A stretch of 64,000 bases of DNA from Cellulomonas soli (GTDB lineage Bacteria; Actinomycetota; Actinomycetes; Actinomycetales; Cellulomonadaceae), in assembly GCF_013409305.1 (NCBI RefSeq), contig NZ_JACBZJ010000001.1, positions 4,154,001-4,218,000 on the forward strand. Direction: 5' to 3'. Shown in pieces: positions 1 to 9,455 of the stretch. Position 1 is the stretch's first letter. Every line of letters starts with the position of its first letter. The position numbers and the translations under genes were made by a program. The notes under the pieces were generated by a model, which ran no database searches, had not been told where the DNA came from, and saw nothing but the letters and a program-made list of their open reading frames with translations.

Positions 1-304
1 GTCCGGTCTGCCGCCGGGCGTCCCACTCGCGGACGGAGGCTGCGAACCCGGCGACGTAGCGGTCGAGCACGGCGTCGACGATCTGCTCGGTCTCCGGGAA
101 GTAGTGGTAGACGAGGCCGCGGGTGACGCCGGCGGCACGGGCGATGTCGGAGGTCGTCGTGCGGGCGATGCCCTTCTCCGCGAAGACCGCGTGCGCCGCG
201 TCGACGATCGCATCGCGCCGGACCTCGGGCGGCAGGACCGTGCGCCGCGCACGGCCTCCTGCCCGGGCCGGGGTCGTCGCCGCCGGGGCCGTTCGTGGCT
301 CCAT
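1..304 (-). CDS. TetR-family transcriptional regulator, C-terminus cut by window edge
   Basis: About 101 N-terminal residues are visible; the rest lies outside the window. After a basic, Ala/Pro-rich leader of about 20 residues comes a typical TetR DNA-binding domain: an AVFAEKG helix turn, then TSDIARAAGVTRGLVYHYF as the helix-turn-helix, then the start of the ligand-binding domain. The ATG at 302-304 was chosen because it is the first in-frame start before the helices. A promoter-like pair and a perfect inverted repeat lie just upstream, so autoregulation is likely. The target genes and ligand cannot be told from this fragment. Confidence 0.88.
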   Translation of the reverse strand, partial: MEPRTAPAATTPARAGGRARRTVLPPEVRRDAIVDAAHAVFAEKGIARTTTSDIARAAGVTRGLVYHYFPETEQIVDAVLDRYVAGFAASVREWDARRQTG

Positions 305-342
305 CGCGCACCTCGTCGTCGTGGGGTCGTCTGACGTCCACG

Positions 343-372
343 ACGGTACGCCGTCTATTGACACATCGTCAA
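343..372 (-). promoter_or_regulatory. Putative promoter of the TetR gene
   Basis: Read on the minus strand, TTGACG (367-372) and TACCGT (343-348) are separated by 18 bases and lie about 40 bases before the TetR start. The -35 element overlaps the inverted repeat at 356-374. This is a prediction from sequence match only. Confidence 0.45.
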
Positions 373-374
373 TA
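356..374. promoter_or_regulatory. Putative TetR operator (inverted repeat)
   Basis: TATTGAC and GTCAATA form a perfect 7-base inverted repeat around five bases. It overlaps the predicted -35 box of the TetR gene, the usual place for an autoregulatory TetR operator. It is notably AT-rich for this GC-rich region. Confidence 0.55.
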
Positions 375-389
375 CGGGGCGGATCCCGC

Positions 390-1208
390 TCAGGCGACGG
401 GCGCCAGGGCCGCGGCGATGCCCTGCTCGATGCGCCGCAGCTCGACCGGTCGGTGCCCGGTGAACCGCTCGACCTCACGCGGCGGGTAGCCGGCCTGCAC
501 GTACCAGCGGATGGCCGCGAGCGCGTCGTGCGGCCGGACGGGCCCCGGGCCGACGGCCTCACGCACGAAGGCCGAGAACCGCACGGCGGCCAGGTACACC
601 GCAGGCTCGACCCCCAGGTGACGTGACGTCCACGCGTGCAGCTGCGGCACGGGGACGCGGGCCGTGCGCGCGACGTCGGCAGCACGGACCAGACCCCGCT
701 GGGCGTCGATGCCCTGCAGCACGGGCACCAGAAGCTCCAGCTCGGGGTCCTCGAACCGTGCCGCGGTCGCCAGCGCGTCCGCCAGCAGACCAACGGCCCC
801 GGCGTCGTCCCCGCGGTCCGCAGCCAGGGCGCACGCCTCGACAGCCGGGCCCCCGAGCAACGTCGCCACCGGGGCCACTGCGTCGACCAGCAGCGCGTGC
901 GGCGAGAGCCGCGCCAGACCCCACGGCGTGAGCTGGGCACCCACACGCACCGACGGACCCGACTGGGTCCGCACCACCGGGCGGGTCGCGATCCCCCGCA
1001 CACCGCCACGATCGAGCGAGACCTGGCCGGTCAGGGCGTCCACGCGGCGACCCGGCTCCCCCGCCGCGACCACCACGCACCCACGACCGTCCGGGAGCAG
1101 CACCTCGTGCTCGGGCTCCCCCTCGCCGTGCCGGACAACCCAGAGGTGCTCGACGACGTCGCGGATCGACGCGGGGGTCACGACGTGGTGGTACTCGACG
1201 AGGGCCAT
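390..1208 (-). CDS. AraC-family-like transcriptional regulator
   Basis: 272 residues. The N-terminal half (from MALVEYHHV) resembles the sensor half of AraC regulators with a DUF6597-type N-terminus (VEHLWVVRHGEG, then VLLPDGRGCVVV). The C-terminal about 100 residues look like a degenerate AraC double helix-turn-helix: DVARTARVPVPQLHAWTSRH, a linker, then GYPPREVERFTGHRP in the second helix-turn-helix. The open frame extends upstream to 1346, but the ATG at 1206-1208 begins the conserved domain and the upstream part is Arg-rich and unlike protein. It is on the same strand as the TetR gene, 85 bases ahead of it. The regulated genes are unknown. Confidence 0.8.
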   Translation of the reverse strand: MALVEYHHVVTPASIRDVVEHLWVVRHGEGEPEHEVLLPDGRGCVVVAAGEPGRRVDALTGQVSLDRGGVRGIATRPVVRTQSGPSVRVGAQLTPWGLARLSPHALLVDAVAPVATLLGGPAVEACALAADRGDDAGAVGLLADALATAARFEDPELELLVPVLQGIDAQRGLVRAADVARTARVPVPQLHAWTSRHLGVEPAVYLAAVRFSAFVREAVGPGPVRPHDALAAIRWYVQAGYPPREVERFTGHRPVELRRIEQGIAAALAPVA

Positions 1209-1299
1209 GGCTCCATGATCGCGCCCGATCCCGGCGAACCGCACCAAAACAGGCCATATCCCACCCGCTCGGACCCCCGGGTCGCGCGGGTCGGTGCCG

Positions 1300-2755
1300 T
1301 CAGCGGATCGTGAACTGCGCCGGCGGCGCCCTGTTCCCGGCCGCATCCGAGCTCAGCACGCAGAACGTCACGGGCAGGTCGCCGTGGTCGATCGTCACCG
1401 ACACCTGCAGGACGCGACCGTAGCCGGACTCGTCCGCGCAGTCGGTCGACCCGACCGGGCCGACCTTGACCAGGCTGTCGGCGAGCTCGGGCACGGCGAA
1501 CGCCGGCGTCACCCACAACGCGTCACCCAGGTCCTCGACCGTGATCCCCGGTGCGAACACGGGCGGGGTGCCGTCGACCTCGAGCAGCACGCCCGTGGCC
1601 TGCGCGGCGCTACCGGTCGTCACGCACCACCACGAACGACCCTCGACCGCAGGCAGGTCGACCGGGACGGTCGTCGCCTGCACGAGACCGTCACCCGCGA
1701 CGTCCGCCGCCTGCACCAGGACCGTGCCGGTGTAGACGGCCTCGTCCGCGCAGCCGGCGCCGTCGCCGACCGGCACGAGCCCGTACCGGGCGCGCGCCGC
1801 CACGTCGGCGGTCAGGACCACCTCGGCCCCGGCCGAGCCGGCCCGCACGTCGTCGAGGGAGAACACCGACGGGAACGCGCTCGCAGCGACGTCAGGCGGG
1901 CGCGGCAGCGGGCAGCCCCCCGCGAGGACGAACACGCCGTCGGCCCCGAAGCAGGACGCCACACCCTCGATCGGCACCGCGTAGCTGCGGTCCGGCACGA
2001 CCTCGACACCGTCGTCGCGGACCTCGCACGGGTTGTTGATCGCGCACAGGCCGCCACGCACGAACCCGCCGTACGTCGTGGTGTTGATGACCGCGACCAC
2101 AGCACCACTCGCTCTCGAGCAGGTCGACCGGCTCCCCCAGCGTGCACGTGCCCGTCCGCAGCACCCAGTCCTGCTCCGCGAGCTCGCGCACGGGGACGCC
2201 GACGTTGACCACCTGGTCGCCCGTCCGCGGCGCCGACGTCACCAGGGGCAGTGCACGCAGCCCCTGCCCCTGCGCGTCCGCGAGCGTGCCGGCCAGCTGC
2301 ACGACAGCGAGGTCGTACCGGGACATCGTCGCGTACGGGACCGCGACGACGTCGAGCACGGGCCCCGGTGCGGCACCGGCGACGAGCCCGAACGCGACCG
2401 AGCCGGCGTCCTCGGCGTCGCCATCGACCAGGACGTACCCGGGATGGGAGCCCCACCCGCCCGCGCAGTGCCCGTTGGTCAGCACGTACGCGGGCCCGGC
2501 AGGCACCCCGGTGTCCAGGAGCGTCGCCGTGCACTGACCTGCGAGCCGGAGCTGGCCGACGCCCGACCACGCGGCCGCGTCGGACAGCGGCAGCGGGTCG
2601 GCGGGCGCCGGCAGGTCCCGGTGGGTCTGCTCCGGCGGCGGGATCGTCACGGGCGCCGTCGGGCCGGGGTCCGGGTTCGAGGTGCAGGCGGCCGTCGTCA
2701 GCACCATGGCGACGGCGAGCAGGGCGAGCGTGCGCAGCGTCCGTCTGGCGGCCAT
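1300..2755 (-). pseudogene. Trypsin-like serine protease lipoprotein, frameshifted
   Basis: Two overlapping minus-strand frames together make one protease. The first (from ATG 2755) has a signal peptide with a lipobox-like TTAAC at residues 20-24, the catalytic His in TNGHC (H96) and the catalytic Asp in SRYDLAV (D148), and continues in good protein sequence to about residue 218 (LLESEWC). Near 2100 the good sequence moves to another frame (VAVINTTTYGGFV) and runs to the stop at 1300, ending in a Cys-containing extracellular domain of about 170 residues. No GxSGxP block with the catalytic Ser is found in either frame at the junction, so a deletion plus frameshift is likely rather than a single-base sequencing error. 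The intact protein would have been a membrane-anchored extracytoplasmic protease. Confidence 0.72.
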
Positions 2756-2939
2756 CGGTCCCGTCCTCCTCGCCTCGAGGTCGTGGGGAACCTATCGCCG
2801 ACGGCGACGGCCCGCCCGCCGGGACACCGGCCGCCCGCTGGCAACCCACAGGGTCCGGGACCTGGGAGAACATCGAAGGAACACCGGTGACACTCCTGAG
2901 AACTGGCCCGCATGTGCCGATGGACGGGATGTGCCCCTC

Positions 2940-4217
2940 GTGACCACCGCACCCCCGGCAGCGCCGCCGCGCGTGGGCGACCTCATGGAGCCGACGGTCG
3001 TGCTCGATCCCGACACGCCCTGCTCGGCCCTGGAGCAGGGCTGGCACACCGGGTGGACAGCGAGCTCGGTGCTCGTCCGTGCGCGCCATCCCGACACGCG
3101 GCACGGCCTGGTGTCCCGCGAGTCGTTCGTCGCCGCCACCGCCGCCGGCCCCGGTCCCGGCCACGGGACCTGGTCCCGGCTCCCGGTCGGACGCCTGACC
3201 CGGTGGGACGCCCCGTGCGTCGACGTCGACGACAGCGTCACCGTCGCGGCCCGCGTCCTGACGAGCGCCGGCGCCTACTACGCGGACCTCCTCGTGACGC
3301 AGGGCGGCCACCCGGTGGGCGTGCTGGCACCGCGCGTCGTCATGGCAGCCCTGGCCGCGCTCGTCGAGCCACGGACCACACCGTCCACGCCCTCCACGCC
3401 GTCCATCCTGGACCGCGGCGCGGCCCGCACGTCCGTCGGGTCGGGCACTCGGGGCGAGGTCCTGCGACCGCGCCACCCCTACCTGCTCCCCACGGCCACG
3501 CTCGCCGTGGTGTACCAGCCGATCGTCGCCGCGGGCAGCGGACGGCTGGAGTCCGTGGAGGCCCTCCTGCGCACGCGGCAGGCCGACGACGAGCTCGGTG
3601 CCCCGGGCCCGGCCCTGGCCGAGGCGGCCGAGGCCGGTGCCGCGCTCGAGCTCGACCTGTGGGTGCTCGGCGAGGCCTGCCGTGCCTGGGCGCGGTGGCA
3701 CGCGGTGCTCGGTCCGCGCGCGCCCCGTACGGTGCACGTCAACCTCGCCCCCACGAGCCTGGCCGCACCCGACCTCGAGTCGCGCGTGCTCGCGGTCCTC
3801 GACGCCGTCCGCGCCCCGGCGTCGGCCGTGCGGCTGGAGCTGTCCGAGTGCGCGAGCCTCGACGACCTGCACCGCGCCGGCCCGGCGCTGCACGGGCTGC
3901 GGGCGGCCGGCGTCCAGATCGCGCTCGACGACCTCGGGGCGACGCTCTCGACGCTGCGACACATGAGCCGGCTCCCGCTGGACGTGCTCAAGATCGACCG
4001 TTCGATCGTCATCGGGATGGCCGAGGACGTCGTCGACGCGCACATCGTGCAGGCCGTGCTGCGGGTGGCGCGCGAGCGCGGCCTGGAGGTCGTCGCCGAG
4101 GGCGTCGAGGAGCAGAGCCAGCTCGACGCGGTCCGACGCAGCGGCGTCGGCTACGTCCAGGGATACCTGCTCGCCCGGCCGATGTCCGCCGACGCCATCA
4201 CGCGGTTCGTCGGCTGA
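2940..4217 (+). CDS. EAL-domain protein, probable cyclic-di-GMP phosphodiesterase
   Basis: 425 residues. Residues 1-145 look like a divergent CBS-pair-type sensor region (VGDLMEPTVVLDPDTP, later ADLLVTQGGHPVGVL). A Thr/Ser/Pro linker follows, then a complete EAL domain from about residue 185. The hallmark residues are present: E207 in VEALLR, HVNLAP, LELSE, ALDDLG, LKIDRS, VAEGVE and QGYLLARP, so hydrolysis of c-di-GMP to pGpG is expected. No GGDEF domain is present. GTG at 2940 is taken as the start; a GTG at 2931 in the same frame is an alternative. It is divergent from the broken protease and convergent with the M16 peptidase. Confidence 0.85.
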   Translation: MTTAPPAAPPRVGDLMEPTVVLDPDTPCSALEQGWHTGWTASSVLVRARHPDTRHGLVSRESFVAATAAGPGPGHGTWSRLPVGRLTRWDAPCVDVDDSVTVAARVLTSAGAYYADLLVTQGGHPVGVLAPRVVMAALAALVEPRTTPSTPSTPSILDRGAARTSVGSGTRGEVLRPRHPYLLPTATLAVVYQPIVAAGSGRLESVEALLRTRQADDELGAPGPALAEAAEAGAALELDLWVLGEACRAWARWHAVLGPRAPRTVHVNLAPTSLAAPDLESRVLAVLDAVRAPASAVRLELSECASLDDLHRAGPALHGLRAAGVQIALDDLGATLSTLRHMSRLPLDVLKIDRSIVIGMAEDVVDAHIVQAVLRVARERGLEVVAEGVEEQSQLDAVRRSGVGYVQGYLLARPMSADAITRFVG

Positions 4218-4246
4218 CGCCTCGGCTCACGCGTCGCCCGATCCCT

Positions 4247-4265
4247 CTGCCGGAACAGCCGGCAG
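4247..4265. terminator. Putative terminator between convergent EAL and M16 genes
   Basis: CTGCCGG and CCGGCAG form a perfect 7-base stem with a 5-base loop in the 69-base gap between two converging genes. There is no T-tract. Confidence 0.45.
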
Positions 4266-4286
4266 CCGAGCCGGGCAGACGAGGGT

Positions 4287-5633
4287 TCAGTCGCCGAGGG
4301 GGCCGATCCGGACGACGGACCGAGGCAGCCCGGCAAGCTCGGCGGCGAGCTCCTGGACCTGCGCAGCCGTGACCGCGCGGATCCGCTCGAGCGACTCGTC
4401 GAGGCTCAGCAGCTCCCCGTGCACCAGCTCGGCCTTGCCGAGCCGACTCATCCGCGAACCCGTGTCCTCCATGCCCAGGACGAGCCCGCCTGAGAGCTGG
4501 CCGATGCTGCGCTCGAGCTCGGCGGCGGTGATCCCCGAGTCCGCCAGACGCTCCCACTCGGCGGCCAGCAGCGCCTCGACCTCGTCGATGCGCGTCGGCG
4601 TGCAGCCGGCGTAGAGCCCGAAGGTGCCGGTCTCGGCGTGGCCCGAGGCGAAGGAGTACGTGGAGTACGCCAGGCCGCGCTTCTCGCGGATCTCCTGGAA
4701 GAGGCGTGAGGACATGCCCCCGCCGAGCACGGCGTTCAGCACGGAGAGCGTGAACCGTCGCGGGTCGGTGGCGGTCAGCGCCGTGCAGCCGATGATGACG
4801 TTCGCCTGCTCGGTCGACCGACGCAACGTCACCTCGACGCCCTGCGCGGGCAGCCCGTCGGTGCCGGGCGACAGCGCCCTGGTCGCGACGGTGCGCCGCC
4901 CGGTGGGGGCCGCCTCGGGGTCGAGCGCCCAGCCACCGTCGGCCAGCGCCTGCGTGACCTGCGCGCACAGCGCGTCGTGGTCGATCCCGCCGGCGGCCGT
5001 CACGACGAGCGTGCCAGGACGGTAGTGCTCGCGATAGTGCGCCCACACGGCCTCGCGCGGCACCGCGCGGATCGTGTCGGGGGTGCCGCCGATCGGACGA
5101 CCCAGGGGGTGCTCCCCCAGGACCGCGGCGGCGAACTGCTCGTGCACGACGTCGCTCGGGTCGTCGTCGTTCATCGCGAGCTCTTCGAGGATGACCCCGC
5201 GCTCGGTCTCCAGCTCGTCCGGGTCGATCCGGGCGGAGGTGACCATGTCAGCGATCACGTCGACGGCCATGGGCGCGTCGGTGTCGAGCACACGGGCGTA
5301 GTAGCAGGTGTGCTCCTTGCCGGTGGCGGCGTTGGCCTCACCACCGACGGCGTCGAACGCCTCGGCGATGTCCATCGCGGAGCGCCGCGCGGTGCCCTTG
5401 AACAGCAGGTGCTCGAGGAAGTGCGTGGAGCCGTGGTGCCCGTCGGACTCGTCACGCGAGCCGACACCCACCCAGGCGCCCACGGTGGCCGAGCGCAGGC
5501 CCGGCATGTGCTCGGTGAGCACGCGGACCCCGCCGGGCAGGACGGAACGACGCACGTGCGCGTCGCCGTCCTGCCCGACGGACTGCTCGCTGCCCGGTCG
5601 CCCGGGTGCGACCAGCGGGAGGTCCAGGGTCAC
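4287..5633 (-). CDS. M16-family zinc metallopeptidase (pitrilysin / processing-peptidase type)
   Basis: 448 residues. The zinc site HxxEH is HFLEH (H71, E74, H75), with the third ligand in ETERGVILEE about 75 residues further on. The C-terminal half has the family RxxY-like stretch (REKRGLAYSTYSF), so this single chain has both M16 halves. GTG at 5631-5633 starts one base after the pnp stop (TGA C GTG), which implies coupled translation. The place directly after pnp is conserved in actinobacteria. The physiological substrate is not known; an intracellular or secreted oligopeptide is possible. Confidence 0.93.
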   Translation of the reverse strand: MTLDLPLVAPGRPGSEQSVGQDGDAHVRRSVLPGGVRVLTEHMPGLRSATVGAWVGVGSRDESDGHHGSTHFLEHLLFKGTARRSAMDIAEAFDAVGGEANAATGKEHTCYYARVLDTDAPMAVDVIADMVTSARIDPDELETERGVILEELAMNDDDPSDVVHEQFAAAVLGEHPLGRPIGGTPDTIRAVPREAVWAHYREHYRPGTLVVTAAGGIDHDALCAQVTQALADGGWALDPEAAPTGRRTVATRALSPGTDGLPAQGVEVTLRRSTEQANVIIGCTALTATDPRRFTLSVLNAVLGGGMSSRLFQEIREKRGLAYSTYSFASGHAETGTFGLYAGCTPTRIDEVEALLAAEWERLADSGITAAELERSIGQLSGGLVLGMEDTGSRMSRLGKAELVHGELLSLDESLERIRAVTAAQVQELAAELAGLPRSVVRIGPLGD

Positions 5634-5634
5634 G

Positions 5635-7857
5635 TCAGGCGTCAGCCGGCTTCTCGGAGGAGGCCTCGTCGGCCGCACCCTCCTCGACGACCGCGTGCAG
5701 CGACAGCTTGCCGCGCGGGTCGATCTCACCGATCTCGACCTGGACCTTCTGGCCGATGGCCAGCACGTCCTCGACGTTGTCGACACGCTTGCCGCCCACG
5801 AGCTTGCGGATCTGCGAGATGTGCAGCAGACCGTCCTTGCCCGGCGAGAGCGAGATGAACGCACCGAACGTCGTGGTCTTGACGACCGTGCCGACGAAGC
5901 GCTCCCCGATCTCGGGCATGTGCGGGTTGGCGATCGCGTTGACCGCCGCGCGCGCGGCCTCCGCCGACGGACCGTCGGTGGCGCCGATGTAGACCGTGCC
6001 GTCGTCCTCGATCGAGATGTCGGCGCCGGTCTCCTCCTGGATCTGGTTGATCATCTTGCCCTTCGGGCCGATGACCTCGCCGATCTTGTCGACCGGGACC
6101 TTCACCGTGATGACGCGCGGAGCGTTGGGGCTCATCTCGTCGGGCACGTCGATCGCCTCGGCGATGACGTCGAGGATCGCCAGGCGGGCCTCCTTGGCCT
6201 GCGTCAGCGCGCCGCCGAGCACCGAGGCGGGGATGCCGTCGAGCTTGGTGTCGAGCTGGATGGCCGTGACGAACTCGCGCGTGCCGGCGACCTTGAAGTC
6301 CATGTCGCCGAACGCGTCCTCGGCCCCCAGGATGTCGGTCAGCGCCGCGTAGCGGGTCTCACCGTTCACCGTGTCGGAGACGAGGCCCATCGCGATGCCC
6401 GCGACGGGTGCGCGCAGCGGCACACCGGCGTTGAGCAGCGACAGGGTCGAGGCGCAGACCGAACCCATGGACGTCGAGCCGTTGGAGCCGAGAGCCTCGG
6501 ACACCTGACGGATCGCGTAGGGGAACTCCTCGCGGCTGGGCAGCACGGGCATGAGCGCCCGCTCGGCCAGCGCGCCGTGACCGATCTCGCGACGCTTCGG
6601 CGAGCCGACGCGGCCCGTCTCACCGGTCGAGTACGGCGGGAAGTTGTAGTTGTGCATGTAGCGCTTGCGCGTCTCCGGGGAGAGCGTGTCGAGCTGCTGC
6701 TCCATGCGCAGCATGTTCAGCGTGGTGACGCCCAGGATCTGGGTCTCGCCGCGCTCGAACAGGGCCGAGCCGTGCACGCGGGGCAGGACCTCGACCTCGG
6801 CCGACAGCGTGCGGATGTCCCGCAGGCCACGGCCGTCGATGCGGAAGCCGTCGGTGAGGATGCGCTGACGGATCAGCTTCTTCTGCACCGAGCGGTACGC
6901 GGCGGACAGCTCCTTCTCGCGGCCCTCGAACTGGGCGGCGAGCTGGGCGACGACCTCGGCCTTGATCTCGTCGAGACGGTTCTCGCGCGTCTGCTTGTCG
7001 GCGATCGAGAGGGCCTCGCCCAGGGCGGTCGCCGAGGCGGCCTCGACGGCGGCGTACGCGTCGTCCTGGTAGTCCGGGAACGTCGGGAAGACCTGCGTCT
7101 CCTTGGCGGCCTTCGAGGCGAGCTCGACCTGCGCCTGGACGAGGGCCTTGATGAACGGCTTGGCCGCCTCGAGGCCCTGCGCGACGATCTCCTCGGTGGG
7201 CGCCGTGGCACCCTCCTGGATCAGGTTCCACGACTTCTCGGGCGCCTCGGCCTCGATCATCGCGATCGCGACGTCGTCAGCGACGACGCGGCCGGCGACG
7301 ACCATGTCGAACGTGGCGCGCTCGCGCTCGGAGTAGCGCGGGAACGCGACCCACTGGCCGTCGATCAGCGCGATGCGCACGCCACCGACCGGGCCGGAGA
7401 ACGGCAGGCCCGACAGCTGCGTCGAGATCGACGCGGCGTTGATCGCCAGCACGTCGTACGCGTCGTCCGGGTGGATCGCCAGGACGGTGATGACGACCTG
7501 GACCTCGTTGCGCAGACCCTTGACGAACAGGGGGCGCAGCGGGCGGTCGACGAGCCGGCAGGCGAGGATCGCCTCGGTCGACGGGCGACCCTCACGGCGG
7601 AAGAACGAGCCGGGGATCTTGCCGGCGGCGTACTGCCGCTCCTCGACGTCGATCGTCAGCGGGAAGAAGTCGAACTGGTCCTTGGGGTGCTTGCCGGCCG
7701 TCGTGGCCGACAGCAGCATCGTGTCGCCGTCGAGGTAGGCGGCGGCGGAGCCGGCGGCCTGCTTGGCCAGACGGCCGGTCTCGAAGCGGACGGTGCGGGT
7801 GCCGAAGCGGCCGTTGTCGATGACGGCCTCGGCGAACTGGATCTCGGGACCCTCCAC
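5635..7857 (-). CDS. pnp: Polyribonucleotide nucleotidyltransferase (PNPase)
   Basis: 740 residues, the usual length. PNPase degrades RNA 3' to 5' by phosphorolysis as a ring-shaped trimer. Two RNase PH-like halves are visible (first near [11 protein letters not shown], second starting at [18 protein letters not shown] with the FERGETQ and [12 protein letters not shown] motifs), followed by a KH domain ([17 protein letters not shown], about residues 595-650) and an S1 domain ([17 protein letters not shown], about 650-720). The start is GTG, preceded by AAGGAGG six bases upstream. It follows rpsO, as in most actinobacteria, with a strong hairpin in between. Confidence 0.98.
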   Translation of the reverse strand: MEGPEIQFAEAVIDNGRFGTRTVRFETGRLAKQAAGSAAAYLDGDTMLLSATTAGKHPKDQFDFFPLTIDVEERQYAAGKIPGSFFRREGRPSTEAILACRLVDRPLRPLFVKGLRNEVQVVITVLAIHPDDAYDVLAINAASISTQLSGLPFSGPVGGVRIALIDGQWVAFPRYSERERATFDMVVAGRVVADDVAIAMIEAEAPEKSWNLIQEGATAPTEEIVAQGLEAAKPFIKALVQAQVELASKAAKETQVFPTFPDYQDDAYAAVEAASATALGEALSIADKQTRENRLDEIKAEVVAQLAAQFEGREKELSAAYRSVQKKLIRQRILTDGFRIDGRGLRDIRTLSAEVEVLPRVHGSALFERGETQILGVTTLNMLRMEQQLDTLSPETRKRYMHNYNFPPYSTGETGRVGSPKRREIGHGALAERALMPVLPSREEFPYAIRQVSEALGSNGSTSMGSVCASTLSLLNAGVPLRAPVAGIAMGLVSDTVNGETRYAALTDILGAEDAFGDMDFKVAGTREFVTAIQLDTKLDGIPASVLGGALTQAKEARLAILDVIAEAIDVPDEMSPNAPRVITVKVPVDKIGEVIGPKGKMINQIQEETGADISIEDDGTVYIGATDGPSAEAARAAVNAIANPHMPEIGERFVGTVVKTTTFGAFISLSPGKDGLLHISQIRKLVGGKRVDNVEDVLAIGQKVQVEIGEIDPRGKLSLHAVVEEGAADEASSEKPADA

Positions 7858-8085
7858 GGGTGCCCTCCTTGTTCTCGAGTGGCGCCGGCGCTGGTCACGG
7901 CGGTCTTCGATCGAGGCCTCCGGAGTCCCTCACGAGGACGGTGCTCCGGGAGCCACTACCGAGGACCGGACGATGAACCGGCGCGGCGGTGTGTGGTGCG
8001 GTCGTGCTTCTGTCGTGCGTGGTGCACTCAGATCGTGCACCTCGCGTCCGGTTCCGGCACGTACGACGCACCGGCCCTGACGCGG

Positions 8086-8120
8086 GACCAGCCCGGACCC
8101 GTCACGGGTCCGGGCTGGTC
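8086..8120 (-). terminator. Strong hairpin after rpsO (terminator or processing site)
   Basis: A perfect 15-base stem (GACCAGCCCGGACCC with GGGTCCGGGCTGGTC) with a 5-base loop, 9 bases after the rpsO stop. There is no T-tract, as is common in high-GC actinobacteria. Because pnp follows on the same strand, it may be a partial terminator or, as in other rpsO-pnp transcripts, an RNase III-type processing site. Confidence 0.7.
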
Positions 8121-8128
8121 CGGGGCGT

Positions 8129-8398
8129 TCAGCGACGCAGACCGAGGCGCTCGATGAGCGAGCGGTAGCGGTTGATGTCGACCTTCTGCAGGTAGCCGAG
8201 CAGGCGACGGCGACGACCGACGAGCAGCAGCAGGCCGCGGCGGCTGTGGTGGTCGTGCTTGTGGGTCTTGAGGTGCTCGGTCAGGTCCTTGATGCGCTGC
8301 GTGAGCACCGCGATCTGGACCTCCGGCGAACCGGTGTCGCCCTCGTGCGTGGCGTACTCGGTCATGATGGCCTGCTTGGCGGCGTTCTCGAGGGACAC
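8129..8398 (-). CDS. rpsO: 30S ribosomal protein S15
   Basis: 89 residues, the usual S15 length. Recognisable S15 stretches are [34 protein letters not shown] and [14 protein letters not shown]15 binds 16S rRNA helices 20-22 early in small-subunit assembly. The GTG at 8396-8398 has AGGAGA six bases upstream; the longer frame upstream is not S15-like. It lies upstream of pnp on the same strand. Confidence 0.98.
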   Translation of the reverse strand: MSLENAAKQAIMTEYATHEGDTGSPEVQIAVLTQRIKDLTEHLKTHKHDHHSRRGLLLLVGRRRRLLGYLQKVDINRYRSLIERLGLRR

Positions 8399-8798
8399 GG
8401 TTCTCCTGGTTGACTCGTTGCGCGGTGCGCCGGGGCATGTCCACCCGGGCTCTCTGGTTCCGCGGCCGTTCTGACGGCCCCAGAAGACTACCAGGAGTGC
8501 ACCCTCGGGCAGGCCTCGACGAGGCCCCGCCCTCCGTCCCGGCACCCGGTCGCCCGACGTCACGTCGTCTCAGTCACCGAGAACATGTCGTCCCGAGGGG
8601 TGCGCCGCCGGCGGACTGCTGGCATCCTGCACACCGTGAGCACCCCGACGCCAGCCGCCCCTTGGCTGCTGCCGTCGTGCGCGTGCCCGGGCACCACGTC
8701 GTGTCCGTGTCGGGTCTGACCTCTTCTCTCCCCGACACGCCGCCGAGCACCTCGGCACCTGCGCCCAGCGCGGGACGACACCCTGACTTGGACCCGAC
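8399..8798. other. 400-base divergent intergenic region between rpsO and the winged-helix gene
   Basis: No convincing gene. It should hold the rpsO promoter: on the minus strand TAGTCT (8485-8490) is preceded by TG as in an extended -10, giving an rpsO leader of about 80 bases; no good -35 is seen. On the plus strand a 27-codon GTG frame (8636-8719) encodes a short peptide with four cysteines near its end, but it lacks a ribosome binding site. Confidence 0.5.
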
Positions 8799-9437
8799 AT
8801 GACTGCCACGACCCTCACCCGCGCCCCCCAGCGGAACAGCCACGCCACGGCCACCACCGCGCTGCCCGCCCCCTCCGCCCCGGCCTCCAAGGCACCCTCG
8901 CTCGAGCCGACGGCGCGCCGCGGCTTCGTCCTCTACGTCGATCTGTCCGCCAGCACCGAGGCCGACGACCCCGAGGCCGTGCTGCGCGTCGCCCGCACGC
9001 TCGCCGAGCTGACCGGCGAGTGGCTGCCGCGGGCGCGCACCCGCGCCGTCCTCAGCTCGAGCGAGCAGGCGCACCAGGTCGTCGCCGACGGGGTGTCCAC
9101 GAGCTTCCGCGAGCTGCTCAGCCGCATCCCCGCGGTGCCGGTCGTCGAGGTGCGCACGGCCTCGCGCACGGTCGTGGCCTCCGGCTCCCCCGTCGAGCTG
9201 ACCGGACGGGAGTATGACCTGCTCGTGCACCTGGTGCGCACGGGCGGTCGCGTGGTCAGCCGCGCCGAGCTGCTCGCCGCCGTGTGGGGCGGGCGCACGT
9301 TGCGGGTCGACTCGCGCACGATCGACGTGCACGTGCGCCGCCTGCGGGAGAAGTCCGGACTCGACGGCCTGGTCACCACGGTGCGCGGGGCGGGCTACCG
9401 GCTCGGCGGCGCCGTGGACGTGCGGCTCGTCGACTGA
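8799..9437 (+). CDS. Winged-helix (OmpR/PhoB-type) DNA-binding protein without receiver domain
   Basis: 212 residues. Residues 1-38 are low-complexity Ala/Pro/Thr. Residues 40-115 form an unrecognised N-terminal domain (RRGFVLYVDLSAST, then VLRVARTLAELTGEWLPRA). Residues 120-207 are a clear trans_reg_C winged helix: VELTGREYDLLVHLVRTGG, SRAELLAAVWGG, SRTIDVHVRRLREK and TVRGAGYRL. The phospho-acceptor receiver domain of normal response regulators is absent, and no histidine kinase is adjacent. The gene stands alone on the plus strand between rpsO and ribF. Its regulon is unknown; it may be a constitutive or ligand-tuned DNA-binding protein. Confidence 0.82.
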   Translation: MTATTLTRAPQRNSHATATTALPAPSAPASKAPSLEPTARRGFVLYVDLSASTEADDPEAVLRVARTLAELTGEWLPRARTRAVLSSSEQAHQVVADGVSTSFRELLSRIPAVPVVEVRTASRTVVASGSPVELTGREYDLLVHLVRTGGRVVSRAELLAAVWGGRTLRVDSRTIDVHVRRLREKSGLDGLVTTVRGAGYRLGGAVDVRLVD

Positions 9438-9455
9438 GCCCACGCCGCCCGACCC

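Noticed and set aside
5308..8157. A 949-residue plus-strand frame opposite pnp
   Set aside because: It is a third-codon GC artefact opposite PNPase with no recognisable domain.
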